Shown piece by piece: positions 18,901-27,473 of a stretch of DNA of 38,635 nt; position 1 is the first letter of the stretch, and each line of letters opens with the position of its first letter. The stretch is from NCBI GenBank assembly GCA_039198585.1, contig JBCCTJ010000006.1, forward strand, positions 1 to 38,635. Direction: 5' to 3'. A program made the translations under genes and the position numbers. The notes beneath the pieces were generated by a model. It was not told the origin of the DNA and made no database searches. It saw nothing but the letters and a program-made list of their open reading frames with translations. Source of the stretch: JBCCTJ01 sp039198585 (GTDB lineage: Bacteria; Bacteroidota; Bacteroidia; Cytophagales; Amoebophilaceae).

Positions 18901-19443
18901 AATCATTTGCAGTATATCTGTTCTCGCTACTGCCCTCACGCCCCCAAATAGAGTATAGAGTGTTACGAATAATCCCATCAAAATGATTGCAACAGTAGGA
19001 GACATACCTATAATAGAGCTTATATTGCCCCATGCTACTAGCTGCGTAACAAGTACTAATAGGCAAAAAAAAGACGAAACAGCCACTGTAAAATAGCGAG
19101 CAAAAGAGCCGAAAAACGTATTCATCAATTCTGCTATTGTATACTCATTGGTAAACTGAGTGATCTTTGGAAAAATATGCCTACCCAAGAGAAGAGCTGC
19201 AAGAGCTAATAAAATAGGATTGCGCATACTTAAAAGTCCTATCTCATAGCCCACTCTAAGACCTATATTATCTGCATCTAAAAGTGTAGCTGCGAGTGTA
19301 GCAATAAGGGCCCCTCTCCCTAGTTCTTTGTTCGCCTTGACATACTCCTTCATAGTCGCAATACGACGAGTAGAATAGAGAGCAACGATTAGGTTAGCAA
19401 GAAGAAAAATTAGTAAGGAAACTTGCGTCAACGTTATTTCCAT
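16000..19443 (-). CDS. Na+/solute symporter fused to kinase-like sensor and SpoT-type HD hydrolase
   Basis: The 1147-residue protein has four parts. (1) Residues 1-490: an SSS-family Na+/solute symporter (TLLDADNIGLRVGYEIG; TLFGGVRAVARTDILQM; the hallmark STMDSFLNSLSIMLVND). (2) About 530-690: a second, Trp/Phe-rich membrane bundle like those before sensor kinases. (3) About 690-950: a coil and a HATPase-like region without a clear phosphoacceptor His or Gly boxes, so probably a dead kinase domain. (4) About 965-1147: an HD phosphohydrolase of RelA/SpoT type, with H1005 in YLHP, H1029-D1030 in LLHDTIEDT and D1095 in KLADRLHNMRT. All metal ligands are present; no synthetase domain follows. It should hydrolyse (p)ppGpp at the membrane, perhaps according to solute flux (inference). 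An in-frame ATG at 19548 adds 35 residues; 19443 fits the symporter family better. Confidence 0.85.
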   Translation of the reverse strand: MEITLTQVSLLIFLLANLIVALYSTRRIATMKEYVKANKELGRGALIATLAATLLDADNIGLRVGYEIGLLSMRNPILLALAALLLGRHIFPKITQFTNEYTIAELMNTFFGSFARYFTVAVSSFFCLLVLVTQLVAWGNISSIIGMSPTVAIILMGLFVTLYTLFGGVRAVARTDILQMIVILVCSIFFFLIIFYQNGGIRSILSAVPNNTKYDSLLTYPNIGGWLWSAFFYSFFPTLIISPPIVQRLLMTKKKRDVASMFTYFAFFYILFRFLMLIVSLSRFSTPASPDSIRHTPIGEVVRLLCASPICQLLFLLIVCAIIMSTMDSFLNSLSIMLVNDTIKPNSEADNKQQVVYIKLISFFVGLLTVTIALTYKKIYFLSLFRYGAIALSSIAIPFLFTLGGLKGSKKSFLAHIITFWLSILIPFFLVKIGNITFFNLVAIIANYTIHSSVFDVYTNTIILKALWYIAIITSTIAFLTTHYLEHGGFLIVKRVRNIWVPVRLLTIKPFFRWLLHPVRWANEKVAKVGDRSFFFSFFVICYYMVPYWAEPSATSLNYWGLYLLRVFAVIIACGGFVGKKMWANPLQPFFNFYYQWSIFLCITCVTTITTISDLNNPVTPFYILVGVVAAGFFVDWGSFWLFQSLALFISLSLHKAITGRWMILIQNDYVLPVLGSIAFSLTMVYLIKHLRDDTSDARKLAKKLEEEKQNILVSITDSADQLSQVIGKDSIMMKEMQKNLDVLKLKLGDAEEVKAINNAMQYFYEKSEDSKRHLRMAVREIKLNDLFDDAWYDLDAKGLNPSENYVQIEHNNHSDSIFGDLYYLKSLLVHGTAYGMDSSENKRARLVVDDVYIQYELPKIYKNDPKKAIRIIITNDPDISLEKEVYTPYESDTAREKLVPKELKNNIRIVKAHFGFLNFNKSRSYTTQTYVLPLNLKTIRPKIEYFAYDDLFDEVRIDSPQDQMFLAKVAKKGMQAEKIQLAMQVAKHYHFNQFRNSGEPYYLHPLAVATILLECTDDEAVIAAALLHDTIEDTPYEVSQMKTMFGDRVSRIVQEVSHLYSKDERPKIKLEKKETLDELIKHGNLDSLLVKLADRLHNMRTIHGKRDPKKRKKVAEETIKVFLPIARRLGYDDIEKELKELCEKIS

Positions 19444-20020
19444 GATCAAAACAGTAAAAATATAATTTTTGAGGCTCACAGATAGATGGCAATAGAATTC
19501 AATTATGACAAATATAATAATTGCTATTAATAATAGCAAGAAAAACATTGTTGAATGAATAATGATATTTTATCAGTAACTATTTTAGGTCACAATAAAA
19601 GAAGAAAACTTAGGCCTTGGTTATAGTAAGGCATTGATAATAGGCTTCCTGCAAAAACCTTAAGAGCACATGATCGACATAAGTAAATCGGAAGTGGGTA
19701 GCGTACATACATAAGTTGAGAAAAAATAACAAGCGATTACCCTATCTTAGCAGGCTATTAGCAGATCTCGAATATCAAGAATAACCAAAGGTAGATTTCA
19801 CTACTGGCATGATTCAAAGAAGCAGCGGATATCACTCATTAGAGTATCATAACAAACAGAAAAATTTAACTTTGGATAAAGAGTATATTTCGATTGAATA
19901 TAAAATAAGAGCAATGAAGATATCTCCTATTTTCAAAGAAGAGCTCAGAAACCTTTTACACACTCATACGATTAAAGCTTAATCTGTAATCCTTAAAGAT
20001 ATTATTGACGTAGTTAATAA
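19444..20020. other. Gap between symporter-hydrolase and alkyltransferase genes
   Basis: Mostly broken sequence. The first 105 bases are the in-frame extension of the fusion gene. One short frame (19809-19982) is listed separately. The promoter of the fusion gene should be here; no box stands out. Confidence 0.4.
19809..19982 (+). pseudogene. Short open frame, probably a gene remnant
   Basis: A 57-codon frame from ATG to TAA, with an even, protein-like composition (LTLDKEYISIEYKIRAMKIS, FKEELRNLLHTH). It remains open for a few codons upstream of the ATG. No family is recognised. It may be the tail of a decayed gene rather than a functional small protein. Confidence 0.25.
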
Positions 20021-20632
20021 CTAATAGAGGCCCAATTTAGATCTAAAATGCTCTTGATTTACCTTGGAATTGAAACCTTGGACAGAGTTGACATGACACT
20101 CCCACAATGAAGAAGTACAATTGCTGGTTTCAGCTATCAGTAGCTTCTCTTTGATCGTGATTCGCCATCGGTACCCCCCCAAGCTACCGTCACTTCGGAC
20201 TATCCGATGACAAGGTATACAGTAGGCGATGTTATTGCGACCAATCGCATTGGCCACCGCCCTTGTGCTTTTTGGTGTTCCGAGCAGTGAGGCCAATCTT
20301 TGATAGGAACAACGGGTACCTGCTGGAATCGTGAGTAATTTTTCCCATACTTTTTGCTGAAAGTGAGTACCCTGTAAAGCTAGCTGATAACTCTTTTGAT
20401 GGATGATTTTTTGCCAATGTGTTTGCATGATAGCTGGATCACACAAGGGATACCTCTCTAGTCTTTGCTCGATCACATCTAAATGCTTGTTGACGCTACT
20501 TTCTAGAAAATGAAGTGCGACAATAGCCTCTTCATTTCCTACTAGCAAGACAGTTCCTAAAGACGTTTGATAGGTATCATAGTATAATCTCTTGTTCGGT
20601 TGGTAGAGTTGTATACTAACAGTAGAGGGCAT
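20021..20632 (-). CDS. ogt: Methylated-DNA-protein-cysteine S-methyltransferase
   Basis: The enzyme removes alkyl groups from O6-alkylguanine in DNA by transferring them to its own cysteine. The DNA-binding region FQQKVWEKLLTIPAGTRCSY (residues 91-110) is followed by ASLLGTPKSTRAVANAIGRN, and the active-site PCHR has C141; then GSLGGYRW completes the domain. All core motifs are intact. ATG 20632 gives 203 residues starting MPSTVSIQLYQ; a TTG at 20680 would add 16 hydrophobic residues and is less likely. After the usual end (about residue 168) there is a 35-residue tail (ECHVNSVQGFNSKVNQEHF) that I do not recognise. Stand-alone repair gene. Confidence 0.93.
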   Translation of the reverse strand: MPSTVSIQLYQPNKRLYYDTYQTSLGTVLLVGNEEAIVALHFLESSVNKHLDVIEQRLERYPLCDPAIMQTHWQKIIHQKSYQLALQGTHFQQKVWEKLLTIPAGTRCSYQRLASLLGTPKSTRAVANAIGRNNIAYCIPCHRIVRSDGSLGGYRWRITIKEKLLIAETSNCTSSLWECHVNSVQGFNSKVNQEHFRSKLGLY

Positions 20633-20737
20633 TGCTATTAAGTAAAAAAGAGACCAAAAATAATAATTATCTTGCGTCAAGCAAGGTACTTAGGCTCTAA
20701 AATTGCAACATAAATTAATTTAATATCTTTGCTTATT

Positions 20738-21166
20738 ATGCACTCTCGTTTAGCATATTCATGGTTACTGCTTGCTTTAATATGCCTTTTACCATCTTGC
20801 ATAATCTCCTTCTCACAAAGCAATGATGTAGATAATGATCGATTTTAAATCGACTACCCGAAAGGGTTATCCAAATTAAGACGATATCAACAGCTAGCAA
20901 GAATAAAGCAGGTGAGCAATAATAATACCAAACTATTCGTATGCCTAGTAGTAAGTATAATCTCTGTAGCTATTATGGTTGTTCTCTTTTTATGGAGGTA
21001 GCTCAAGAGTAATAATCATGATCAATTTTTGACCCAACACAGCACGCAAGATATATCACTGACTATAGGGTACCTCGTAATATCAATCTTCGGTATAAGC
21101 ATCGCTTATTTAGCTATTCAACATCTTAGCGCTGAGGAAATTGAGAATATATTGTACCAATCTTGA
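20738..21166 (+). pseudogene. Decayed lipoprotein gene with two membrane helices
   Basis: One frame runs 142 codons from ATG 20738 to TGA 21164, interrupted by TAA (20846) and TAG (20999) but with no frameshift. It begins with a lipoprotein signal (SWLLLALICLLPSC), continues past the TAA with DYPKGLSKLRRYQQLARIKQ, a membrane helix (LFVCLVVSIISVAIMVVLFL), then past the TAG with a second helix (LTIGYLVISIFGISIAYLAI) and AEEIENILYQS. The preserved frame and sensible membrane segments indicate a real former gene. No family is recognised. Normal expression would stop after 36 residues. Confidence 0.55.
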
Positions 21167-21210
21167 GATATGAATAACCCTAATATAGTCACACATAAAA
21201 CCTGCTTAAG

Positions 21211-21720
21211 GTGGTAGCGCAGGCAGGAGATGTGGTAACTGTATGGCTTGTCTTACAACATCCTAACCTAGATAATATCATAGAGAAAAATAAGCAGATG
21301 GGCCTCTCGCTAAAAGCCTTGGATCGAGTTAATAATTATAGTGACTTGCTCAGTTTTGCGTCTCATATAATTGATTCAAACCTAGCTCGGCACAATCGAC
21401 TAGCTTTAGGAATTAATATAGAGGGGTAAGTGTGACAACTCTACTTGTCCTTACTACTACAACACGAAATATGCTGGATCAAGACAGTATGTTTATATAG
21501 GCACCCTTATGTAGAGATAGATTTGGACTACGCAAGTTCCATCGACATCGGATTTACAGCAAGAGATGGGGAAACTCGTTAGATTCGCTGCCCAGGATGC
21601 CAAACATTGATTGGAGACGATAATTGCCAAGATCTATGTATTCTAGACAAGCTGATAGAAGTAACCGTTCTACTCCTACTACAGAACACGTTTAATCACG
21701 TGGGAGTTTCAGTCTAAGAC
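21211..21720 (+). pseudogene. Remnant of a gene with a cysteine-rich, possibly zinc-binding, domain
   Basis: A frame from 21211 gives MVAQAGDVVTVWLVLQHPNL and, near its end, NRLALGINIEG before TAA at about 21429. One base off, the sequence goes on as CDNSTCPYYYNTKYAGSRQY up to a TAG near 21500. Further on, another frame reads IRCPGCQTLIGDDNCQDLCI. The order GIN-(L/I)-EG-x-C-x4-C ... CPxC ... C recalls a Cys-rich domain of eukaryote-like proteins in protists and their symbionts, but I recall this only loosely. Stops and frame changes show that the gene is dead. Confidence 0.35.
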
Positions 21721-21988
21721 TAGATATAGACGGTCAGGGTAGTTATAGGTATATTAGTTTTAATGCTTGGAGGTTTGCATGAAGTAGAGACATGTCAATC
21801 CTAGTTTTTCAGACATCATCAACCACATAAAAGGGTCAGTCAGTAGAATACGGAACTGTAGATATTATTAAAAAATAGCTGTATAAGCGACTCTATTAAC
21901 ATTTTTCTAGCTAAGAATAGCTGATAAAAATTGTAAAAATTCCCGAAAATAAAATGAAAAAAAGTACCCAAAAGCGGTGAATTTTACG

Positions 21989-22072
21989 TTTTTTTGCTTA
22001 TGGGCATGAACGAAAAACCTTCTCTAGAACTCACATGGAATTTTTTTAAATAAAAGCGTCTTTACTTCTGAC
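21989..22072. repeat. Dispersed intergenic repeat, copy 2
   Basis: Resembles 7245-7328 (TTTTTTGCTTAT, GAAAAACCTTCT, TAGAACTCA, TCTTTACTTCTGAC) in the same orientation. It lies about 385 bases upstream of the nrdB start, outside any frame. The sequence just upstream, from about 21967, may also belong, since it resembles the proposed third copy near 14,880. Confidence 0.55.
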
Positions 22073-22457
22073 TGCACCATAAAACGATCGATACTTTGGC
22101 ACTATACCATTATTAAAAAATATAAATACAAAAATGATTTTTTGCCATACGCTATTTTTCAACAAAAATGACTACTTTTAAAGCTGGGTTGTATTGGCAA
22201 GATATTCTAATAATATACATAAGTAACATCAAAAACTCCTACACACAACTTTATTAGATAGAAAAAAAGTCGCTTCGTATGCTTATTATATGCCCTCTAG
22301 TGCTTTAGCTACTTCTTATTATTTTGATTACTATTTTTGTGTGATTTTTTTCCTGAAAAACTGCTTGCCACTTTGCTATTGGTTGCCTAGATTTGCCCTG
22401 CTACTTGCTACAAAAAATAAAAAAGCAATAGCTATTTATATTCAAATCAATCCACTT

Positions 22458-23462
22458 ATGACAAGGCAATTCTCTCAACAGCAAGAACCTATCCTCCAAG
22501 AAAACACGAAAAGGTTTGTGATTTTTCCTATTCAATATGCAGATATCTGGGAGTTTTATAAAAAAGCAGAAGCTAGTTTCTGGACAGCCGAAGAAATAGA
22601 TCTACAACAAGACATCAAAGACTGGGAGAAATTGAACAAAGATGAACAATCTTTTATATCCCATGTATTAGCATTTTTCGCTGCTAGTGATGGGATCGTC
22701 AATGAAAATCTCATTACAAACATTGCTGCTATGATACAGATCCCAGAAGCACGATCTTTCTATGGTTTTCAGATTGCCATAGAGAACATTCACTCAGAAA
22801 CTTACTCCCTCCTCATTGATACCTATATCAAAGATCCTCAAGAAAAAGATCGACTTTTTAATGCTATTGAAACAATTCCTGCTGTTAAAGAAAAAGCAGA
22901 GTGGGCAATTCGATGGATCGAAAGCAACCAAAATTTCGTTGAGCTACTCATTGCTTTTGCAGTAGTAGAAGGCATCTTTTTCTCTGCAAGTTTTTGTGCT
23001 ATCTTTTGGCTGAAAAAACGTGGTTTGATGCCAGGTCTTACTTTTTCCAATGAGCTTATATCACGCGACGAAGGGCTTCATACCGATTTTGCCTGCTTGC
23101 TTTATAGAAAACATATTAAAAACAAACTACCAGTAAAGCGTGTTACTGAAATTGTGAAAAGCGGTCTGTTTGCTGAAAAAAAGTTCATAGCCGATGCACT
23201 ACCTGTCAATCTAATTGGGATGAATGCAAAGCTCATGGATCAATACATGGAGTTTGTTACAGATCGCCTCTTAGTGCAGCTAGGTTGCCCAAAACTGTAT
23301 AATGCTACTAATCCTTTCCCATTTATGGACATGATCTCTTTGCAAGGAAAAACCAACTTCTTTGAGAAAAGAGTAGCAGAGTATCAGAAATCGGGCGTTA
23401 TGAAGCATAAAGAAAGCATCCAAGAAGCGAAACCAAAATTCTCTCTTGATGAAGACTTCTAG
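22458..23462 (+). CDS. nrdB: Ribonucleoside-diphosphate reductase, small (radical) subunit
   Basis: The 334-residue class Ia R2 protein holds the di-iron centre and tyrosyl radical used by NrdA to make deoxyribonucleotides. Metal ligands are D48 (AEEID), E109 and H112 (IENIHSETY), E171 (VVEGIFF), E205 and H208 (SRDEGLH). The radical Tyr is Y116, in the canonical E-x2-H-x3-Y spacing, so it is not a Tyr-less variant. ATG 22458 (MTRQFSQQQEPIL) fits family length; an in-frame ATG 168 bases upstream would add a hydrophobic, unconserved extension. nrdA follows after 82 bases, surely one operon. The C-terminus ends PKFSLDEDF, the usual acidic/aromatic tail that docks to NrdA. Confidence 0.96.
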   Translation: MTRQFSQQQEPILQENTKRFVIFPIQYADIWEFYKKAEASFWTAEEIDLQQDIKDWEKLNKDEQSFISHVLAFFAASDGIVNENLITNIAAMIQIPEARSFYGFQIAIENIHSETYSLLIDTYIKDPQEKDRLFNAIETIPAVKEKAEWAIRWIESNQNFVELLIAFAVVEGIFFSASFCAIFWLKKRGLMPGLTFSNELISRDEGLHTDFACLLYRKHIKNKLPVKRVTEIVKSGLFAEKKFIADALPVNLIGMNAKLMDQYMEFVTDRLLVQLGCPKLYNATNPFPFMDMISLQGKTNFFEKRVAEYQKSGVMKHKESIQEAKPKFSLDEDF

Positions 23463-23544
23463 CACGGTATAGCTATCAAAACAAGTCAATGTAAATATGA
23501 TTACATGTTATTGCTAAAAAAACACCTATTCATTACCCCTTATT

Positions 23545-25941
23545 ATGTCCATGTACGTAGTCAAGAGAAGCGGTCGTAGAGAATCTGTAAAGTTTGATAA
23601 GATCACATCACGTATCACTAAGCTTTGTTACAACCTATCCAGCCATCATATATCCCCCGTCGATATTGCTCAAAAAGTAATAGCGGGCCTTTATGATGGT
23701 GTCATAACAGAAGAAATAGATAATCTAGCGGCAGAAACATCTGCTTCCATGGCTACCCTACATCCAGATTACAACACACTGGCAGGCCGTATTGCTGTTT
23801 CTAATTTACATAAAAAGACAAGCAAGTCTTTTTCCAATACTATGAAGCGACTTTATAGCTATGTTAATACTCTGAATCAAAAAAAGTCGGGCATGATTGA
23901 TCCTACTGTTTACGGTATTATCAAAAAGAATGCCTCACTACTAGATTCTACGATTATTTATGACCGAGATTACAACTATGACTTTTTTGGTTTTAAGACC
24001 TTAGAACGCTCCTACTTGATGCGCTTGGATAGTCAAGTAGTAGAAAGGCCACAGCATATGTTCATGCGAGTAGCTATTGGCATACACCGCGAAGATATAG
24101 AGAAGGCGATAGAAACCTATCATCTTATGTCAGAAAAATGGTTTACGCATGCTACTCCTACTCTCTTTAACTCTGGTACTATCAAACCACAGCTATCTTC
24201 CTGTTTTTTGCTGACTATGAAAGAGGATAGCATAGCAGGTATCTATGATACCTTGAAGCAGTGTGCACAAATATCACAGTGTGCTGGTGGTATAGGGTTG
24301 AGCATTCATAAGATAAGAGCATCAGGCTCCTATATCAGTGGTACTAATGGAAACTCTAATGGCATTGTGCCTATGCTGCGCAACTTTGATATGACAGCAC
24401 GCTATGTAGACCAAGGAGGAGGCCGTAGAAAGGGAGCCTTTGCTATTTATTTAGAGCCTTGGCATCCAGATATATTTGATTTTCTCGATCTCAAAAAAAA
24501 TCATGGCAAGGAGGAGCTTAGGGCGCGTGACCTATTTTACGCTCTTTGGATTCCCAATCTCTTCATGAAACGTGTTGAAGAAGATGGCGAGTGGTCATTA
24601 TTCTGCCCTCACGAAACACCAGGACTAGCTGATGTTTATGGAGAACAGTTTGAAAAACTCTACACAACCTATGAAAAGCAAGGCAAGCAAGCTAAAACCA
24701 TCAAAGCACAAAAACTGTGGTTTGCAATACTCAAAGCACAAATTGAGACAGGCACTCCCTATATGCTCTATAAAGATCATGCTAATGAAAAATCCAACCA
24801 AAAAAACTTAGGCACTATTCGCTCTAGCAATCTATGTACTGAAATCATAGAGTACACAGCACCCGATGAAGTAGCTGTTTGTAACTTGGCCTCTATATCT
24901 CTCCCTAAGTTTGTCGATATCAATAAGAAGAAGTTTAGCTTCAATAGGCTGAAAGAAGTAACCCAAGTGATTACAAGAAACTTGAACAAAGTAATTGATG
25001 TTAACTACTATCCTGTTCCCGAAGCGAAAAAGTCTAACCTTAGACATCGGCCTGTTGGGATTGGTGTACAAGGACTAGCTGACGTCTTCCACCTACTCAA
25101 GCTGTCGTTTACAAGCGAAGCAGCTAAAAAACTCAACCGAGAGATATTTGAGACCATTTACTTTGGGGCACTCACAGCCTCCAATCAGCTAGCCCAAGAA
25201 AAGGAACCCTACGAAACTTATTCAGGATCACCTGCTAGTCAAGGCGTGTTACAGTTTGATATGTGGGGGGTAAAACCTTCGGATAGATGGAATTGGCAAG
25301 CACTCAAAAAAGCAATCAAAAAGCATGGTCTTCGCAACTCGCTTCTTGTTTCTCCTATGCCAACTGCATCTACTTCTCAAATATTGGGTAATAATGAGTG
25401 CTTCGAACCTTATACCTCTAATATTTATTTACGTCGAGTACTTTCTGGCGAGTTTATTGTCGTCAATAAGTACCTACTCAAAGAACTGATTGATTTGGGG
25501 CTATGGAATCATAGAATGAAAAATGAGCTCATTGGTGCTAATGGTTCTATTCAGCATATTGAAGGCATCCCTGACGACTTGAAAGAACGTTATCGAACGG
25601 TATGGGAAATATCACAAAAAGATATCATCGACATGGCTGCTGATCGAGGAGCTTATATTGATCAAAGTCAAAGCTTAAATATTCACATTGATAATGCGAC
25701 ATTCAGTAAATTGACTTCTATGCATTTTTATGGATGGAAAGCTGGACTCAAGACAGGCATGTACTACCTACGTACCAAAAGCGCAGCTGATGCTATCAAA
25801 TTCACAGTAGAAACACCAGCACCTAAGGCAGAAGAGAGTGCTACACTTACTAGTCCAACAAGCAATACATTACCTCTTAATACTGTTGCCAATGCTTCTT
25901 GTAAGATAGATGATGAAGACTGTCTTTTCTGCAGCAGCTAG
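23545..25941 (+). CDS. nrdA: Ribonucleoside-diphosphate reductase, large (catalytic) subunit
   Basis: The 798-residue class Ia R1 protein reduces ribonucleoside diphosphates. An ATP-cone for allosteric control occupies residues 1-90 (VVKRSGRRESVKFDKITSRI). Active-site residues are C220 (QLSSCFLL), N429, C431 and E433 (SSNLCTEI) and C446 (VCNLASISLP). PMPTASTSQILGNNECFEPY forms the substrate loop, MYYLRT holds the Tyr pair, and the C-terminal CLFC (C793/C796) is the redox shuttle. The C431-to-C446 spacing of 15 matches eukaryotic R1 (mouse and yeast) rather than the E. coli enzyme, whose spacing is 23. Its stop is one base from the stop of convergent tilS. Confidence 0.97.
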   Translation: MSMYVVKRSGRRESVKFDKITSRITKLCYNLSSHHISPVDIAQKVIAGLYDGVITEEIDNLAAETSASMATLHPDYNTLAGRIAVSNLHKKTSKSFSNTMKRLYSYVNTLNQKKSGMIDPTVYGIIKKNASLLDSTIIYDRDYNYDFFGFKTLERSYLMRLDSQVVERPQHMFMRVAIGIHREDIEKAIETYHLMSEKWFTHATPTLFNSGTIKPQLSSCFLLTMKEDSIAGIYDTLKQCAQISQCAGGIGLSIHKIRASGSYISGTNGNSNGIVPMLRNFDMTARYVDQGGGRRKGAFAIYLEPWHPDIFDFLDLKKNHGKEELRARDLFYALWIPNLFMKRVEEDGEWSLFCPHETPGLADVYGEQFEKLYTTYEKQGKQAKTIKAQKLWFAILKAQIETGTPYMLYKDHANEKSNQKNLGTIRSSNLCTEIIEYTAPDEVAVCNLASISLPKFVDINKKKFSFNRLKEVTQVITRNLNKVIDVNYYPVPEAKKSNLRHRPVGIGVQGLADVFHLLKLSFTSEAAKKLNREIFETIYFGALTASNQLAQEKEPYETYSGSPASQGVLQFDMWGVKPSDRWNWQALKKAIKKHGLRNSLLVSPMPTASTSQILGNNECFEPYTSNIYLRRVLSGEFIVVNKYLLKELIDLGLWNHRMKNELIGANGSIQHIEGIPDDLKERYRTVWEISQKDIIDMAADRGAYIDQSQSLNIHIDNATFSKLTSMHFYGWKAGLKTGMYYLRTKSAADAIKFTVETPAPKAEESATLTSPTSNTLPLNTVANASCKIDDEDCLFCSS

Positions 25942-25942
25942 G

Positions 25943-27280
25943 TCAGCTAGAAGAACAGGTAGTACAAGATAAGCGATAAATAGTTTTTGTTTGGGGAGTC
26001 ACTTTAAAATGATCACCAATTCGGTAACCCACTACCCACACAATTTGACCACCTGAAGTAAGCACATAAATACTGGATCGCTTAAGAGTAGGACACTTAC
26101 TCTTGGTAAGAAAATCGCTAATCTTTTGTTGGTGTCCCCGCATACCAAACGGATGAAAAACATCTCCTATCTGCCACGCACGAAGTGTAAGAGGAAAACT
26201 AAGCTTATTATAATCCACCAATGCTACTTGAGGAGGTTCTCGTAAAGATAGGTAAGGCGTGTGCATCTCTTTTGTTATGGTTAGCTTGACTAGAGGCATA
26301 TCAACTACTCTTGTATCCGTATTGATCAAACAGCTATCTGCTACCTGAGCTGTCCCATTAGCTTTCAGTAGCCAATACTTTCTTTCAACAGTCAATGTAT
26401 GGGTAGGGGATAATAGTCGCTTGCCTGTTTCCGGAGGTCTTGCTACCCATTTTCCCAAGGGATCATAGCTAAATCCAAAAGAAGATAACCAATGGTAAAG
26501 CAATACAGAAGCATATTGTTTTGTAAGTAATTTCTCTGTAGCAATATGAACAGAGCTTTCTTTTTCTTGCCAATAGAATCTTTTTTTTTGATTAGAAAAC
26601 TCCTCAAAAATATCATTGACTTGACTAAGCCTACTCACTGTTCTTGTAAAGGTAGACAGCAGGTTAGAGTTGAGCTTTTCTAGTTGAGGCACTATCCAAT
26701 TGCGTATTTGGTTACGCTCATAATCATTCTTTCTATTGGACGAATCCTCCTGCCATCGAACACCATGTTCAGTAGCATATGCCTGAATAGCACGTTTAGT
26801 AGCAAATAGCAAGGGTCTGATCACATTAGCTTGCTTACTTTGCATTCCTTTCAATCCTGCAATACCTGTCCCCTTAATAATATGACGTAGAAAAGTTTCT
26901 AAGTTATCTCCCTGATGATGAGCAATTGCTACATATTGCATACCAAGCTCTTGTCGCAATTGTTCAAACCAGCTGTACCGTAATTCACGTGCTGCCATTT
27001 GTATAGAAACATGATATTTGCGAGCATAACCTACTGCATCTAGTTGCTTGACAAAACAGGGTACCAGGCATTGCTTTGCCATTGACCTAACCAGTTGTTC
27101 ATCCTGATAGGATTCTCGTCCTCTCAAGCCAAAGTTGACATGTGCTATAGCAAATACATAATCAGACTGCCGGAATAAGTCAACTAACACAGAAGAGTCA
27201 ATACCTCCACTTACTGCTACTAGAATAGCATCACTTTTTGTTGTTACTTCAGCAAGTGATTGAATAAACTGATTATACAT
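25943..27280 (-). CDS. tilS: tRNA(Ile)-lysidine synthase
   Basis: TilS attaches lysine to C34 of the CAU-anticodon tRNA(Ile), so that it reads AUA instead of AUG; it is normally essential. The PP-loop ATP site is SGGIDS at residues 24-29. HVNFGLRGRESYQDEQLV follows, as do the family motifs AIAHHQGDNLETFLRHIIKG and IRPLLFATKRAIQAYATEHG. The C-terminal domain has AWQIGDVFHPFGMRGHQQKI and SDFLTKSKCP. At 445 residues it is full length, of the long, E. coli-like type with a C-terminal domain. It starts at ATG 27280. It converges on nrdA with a one-base gap, so transcripts from the two strands must overlap. Confidence 0.96.
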   Translation of the reverse strand: MYNQFIQSLAEVTTKSDAILVAVSGGIDSSVLVDLFRQSDYVFAIAHVNFGLRGRESYQDEQLVRSMAKQCLVPCFVKQLDAVGYARKYHVSIQMAARELRYSWFEQLRQELGMQYVAIAHHQGDNLETFLRHIIKGTGIAGLKGMQSKQANVIRPLLFATKRAIQAYATEHGVRWQEDSSNRKNDYERNQIRNWIVPQLEKLNSNLLSTFTRTVSRLSQVNDIFEEFSNQKKRFYWQEKESSVHIATEKLLTKQYASVLLYHWLSSFGFSYDPLGKWVARPPETGKRLLSPTHTLTVERKYWLLKANGTAQVADSCLINTDTRVVDMPLVKLTITKEMHTPYLSLREPPQVALVDYNKLSFPLTLRAWQIGDVFHPFGMRGHQQKISDFLTKSKCPTLKRSSIYVLTSGGQIVWVVGYRIGDHFKVTPQTKTIYRLSCTTCSSS

Positions 27281-27473
27281 AATCTAAGATAGCAATAGAG
27301 TCGCAAATTAATATTTCTCTTATAAAGATTGGAAGAATGAAGTGTATTTGGTAATTTTATGTTCATTACTTAAATCAAGCAAATAGCTGAATGTGTCAAT
27401 CATTAGGAAAAAAGTTCAATAATCTTATAACTATTTTTTGAGCCCTTATGATAATTAACAGTAAGCTAAAAAA

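Noticed and set aside
22290..22457. N-terminal extension of NrdB.
   Set aside because: Hydrophobic, unconserved, and family length is reached from ATG 22458.
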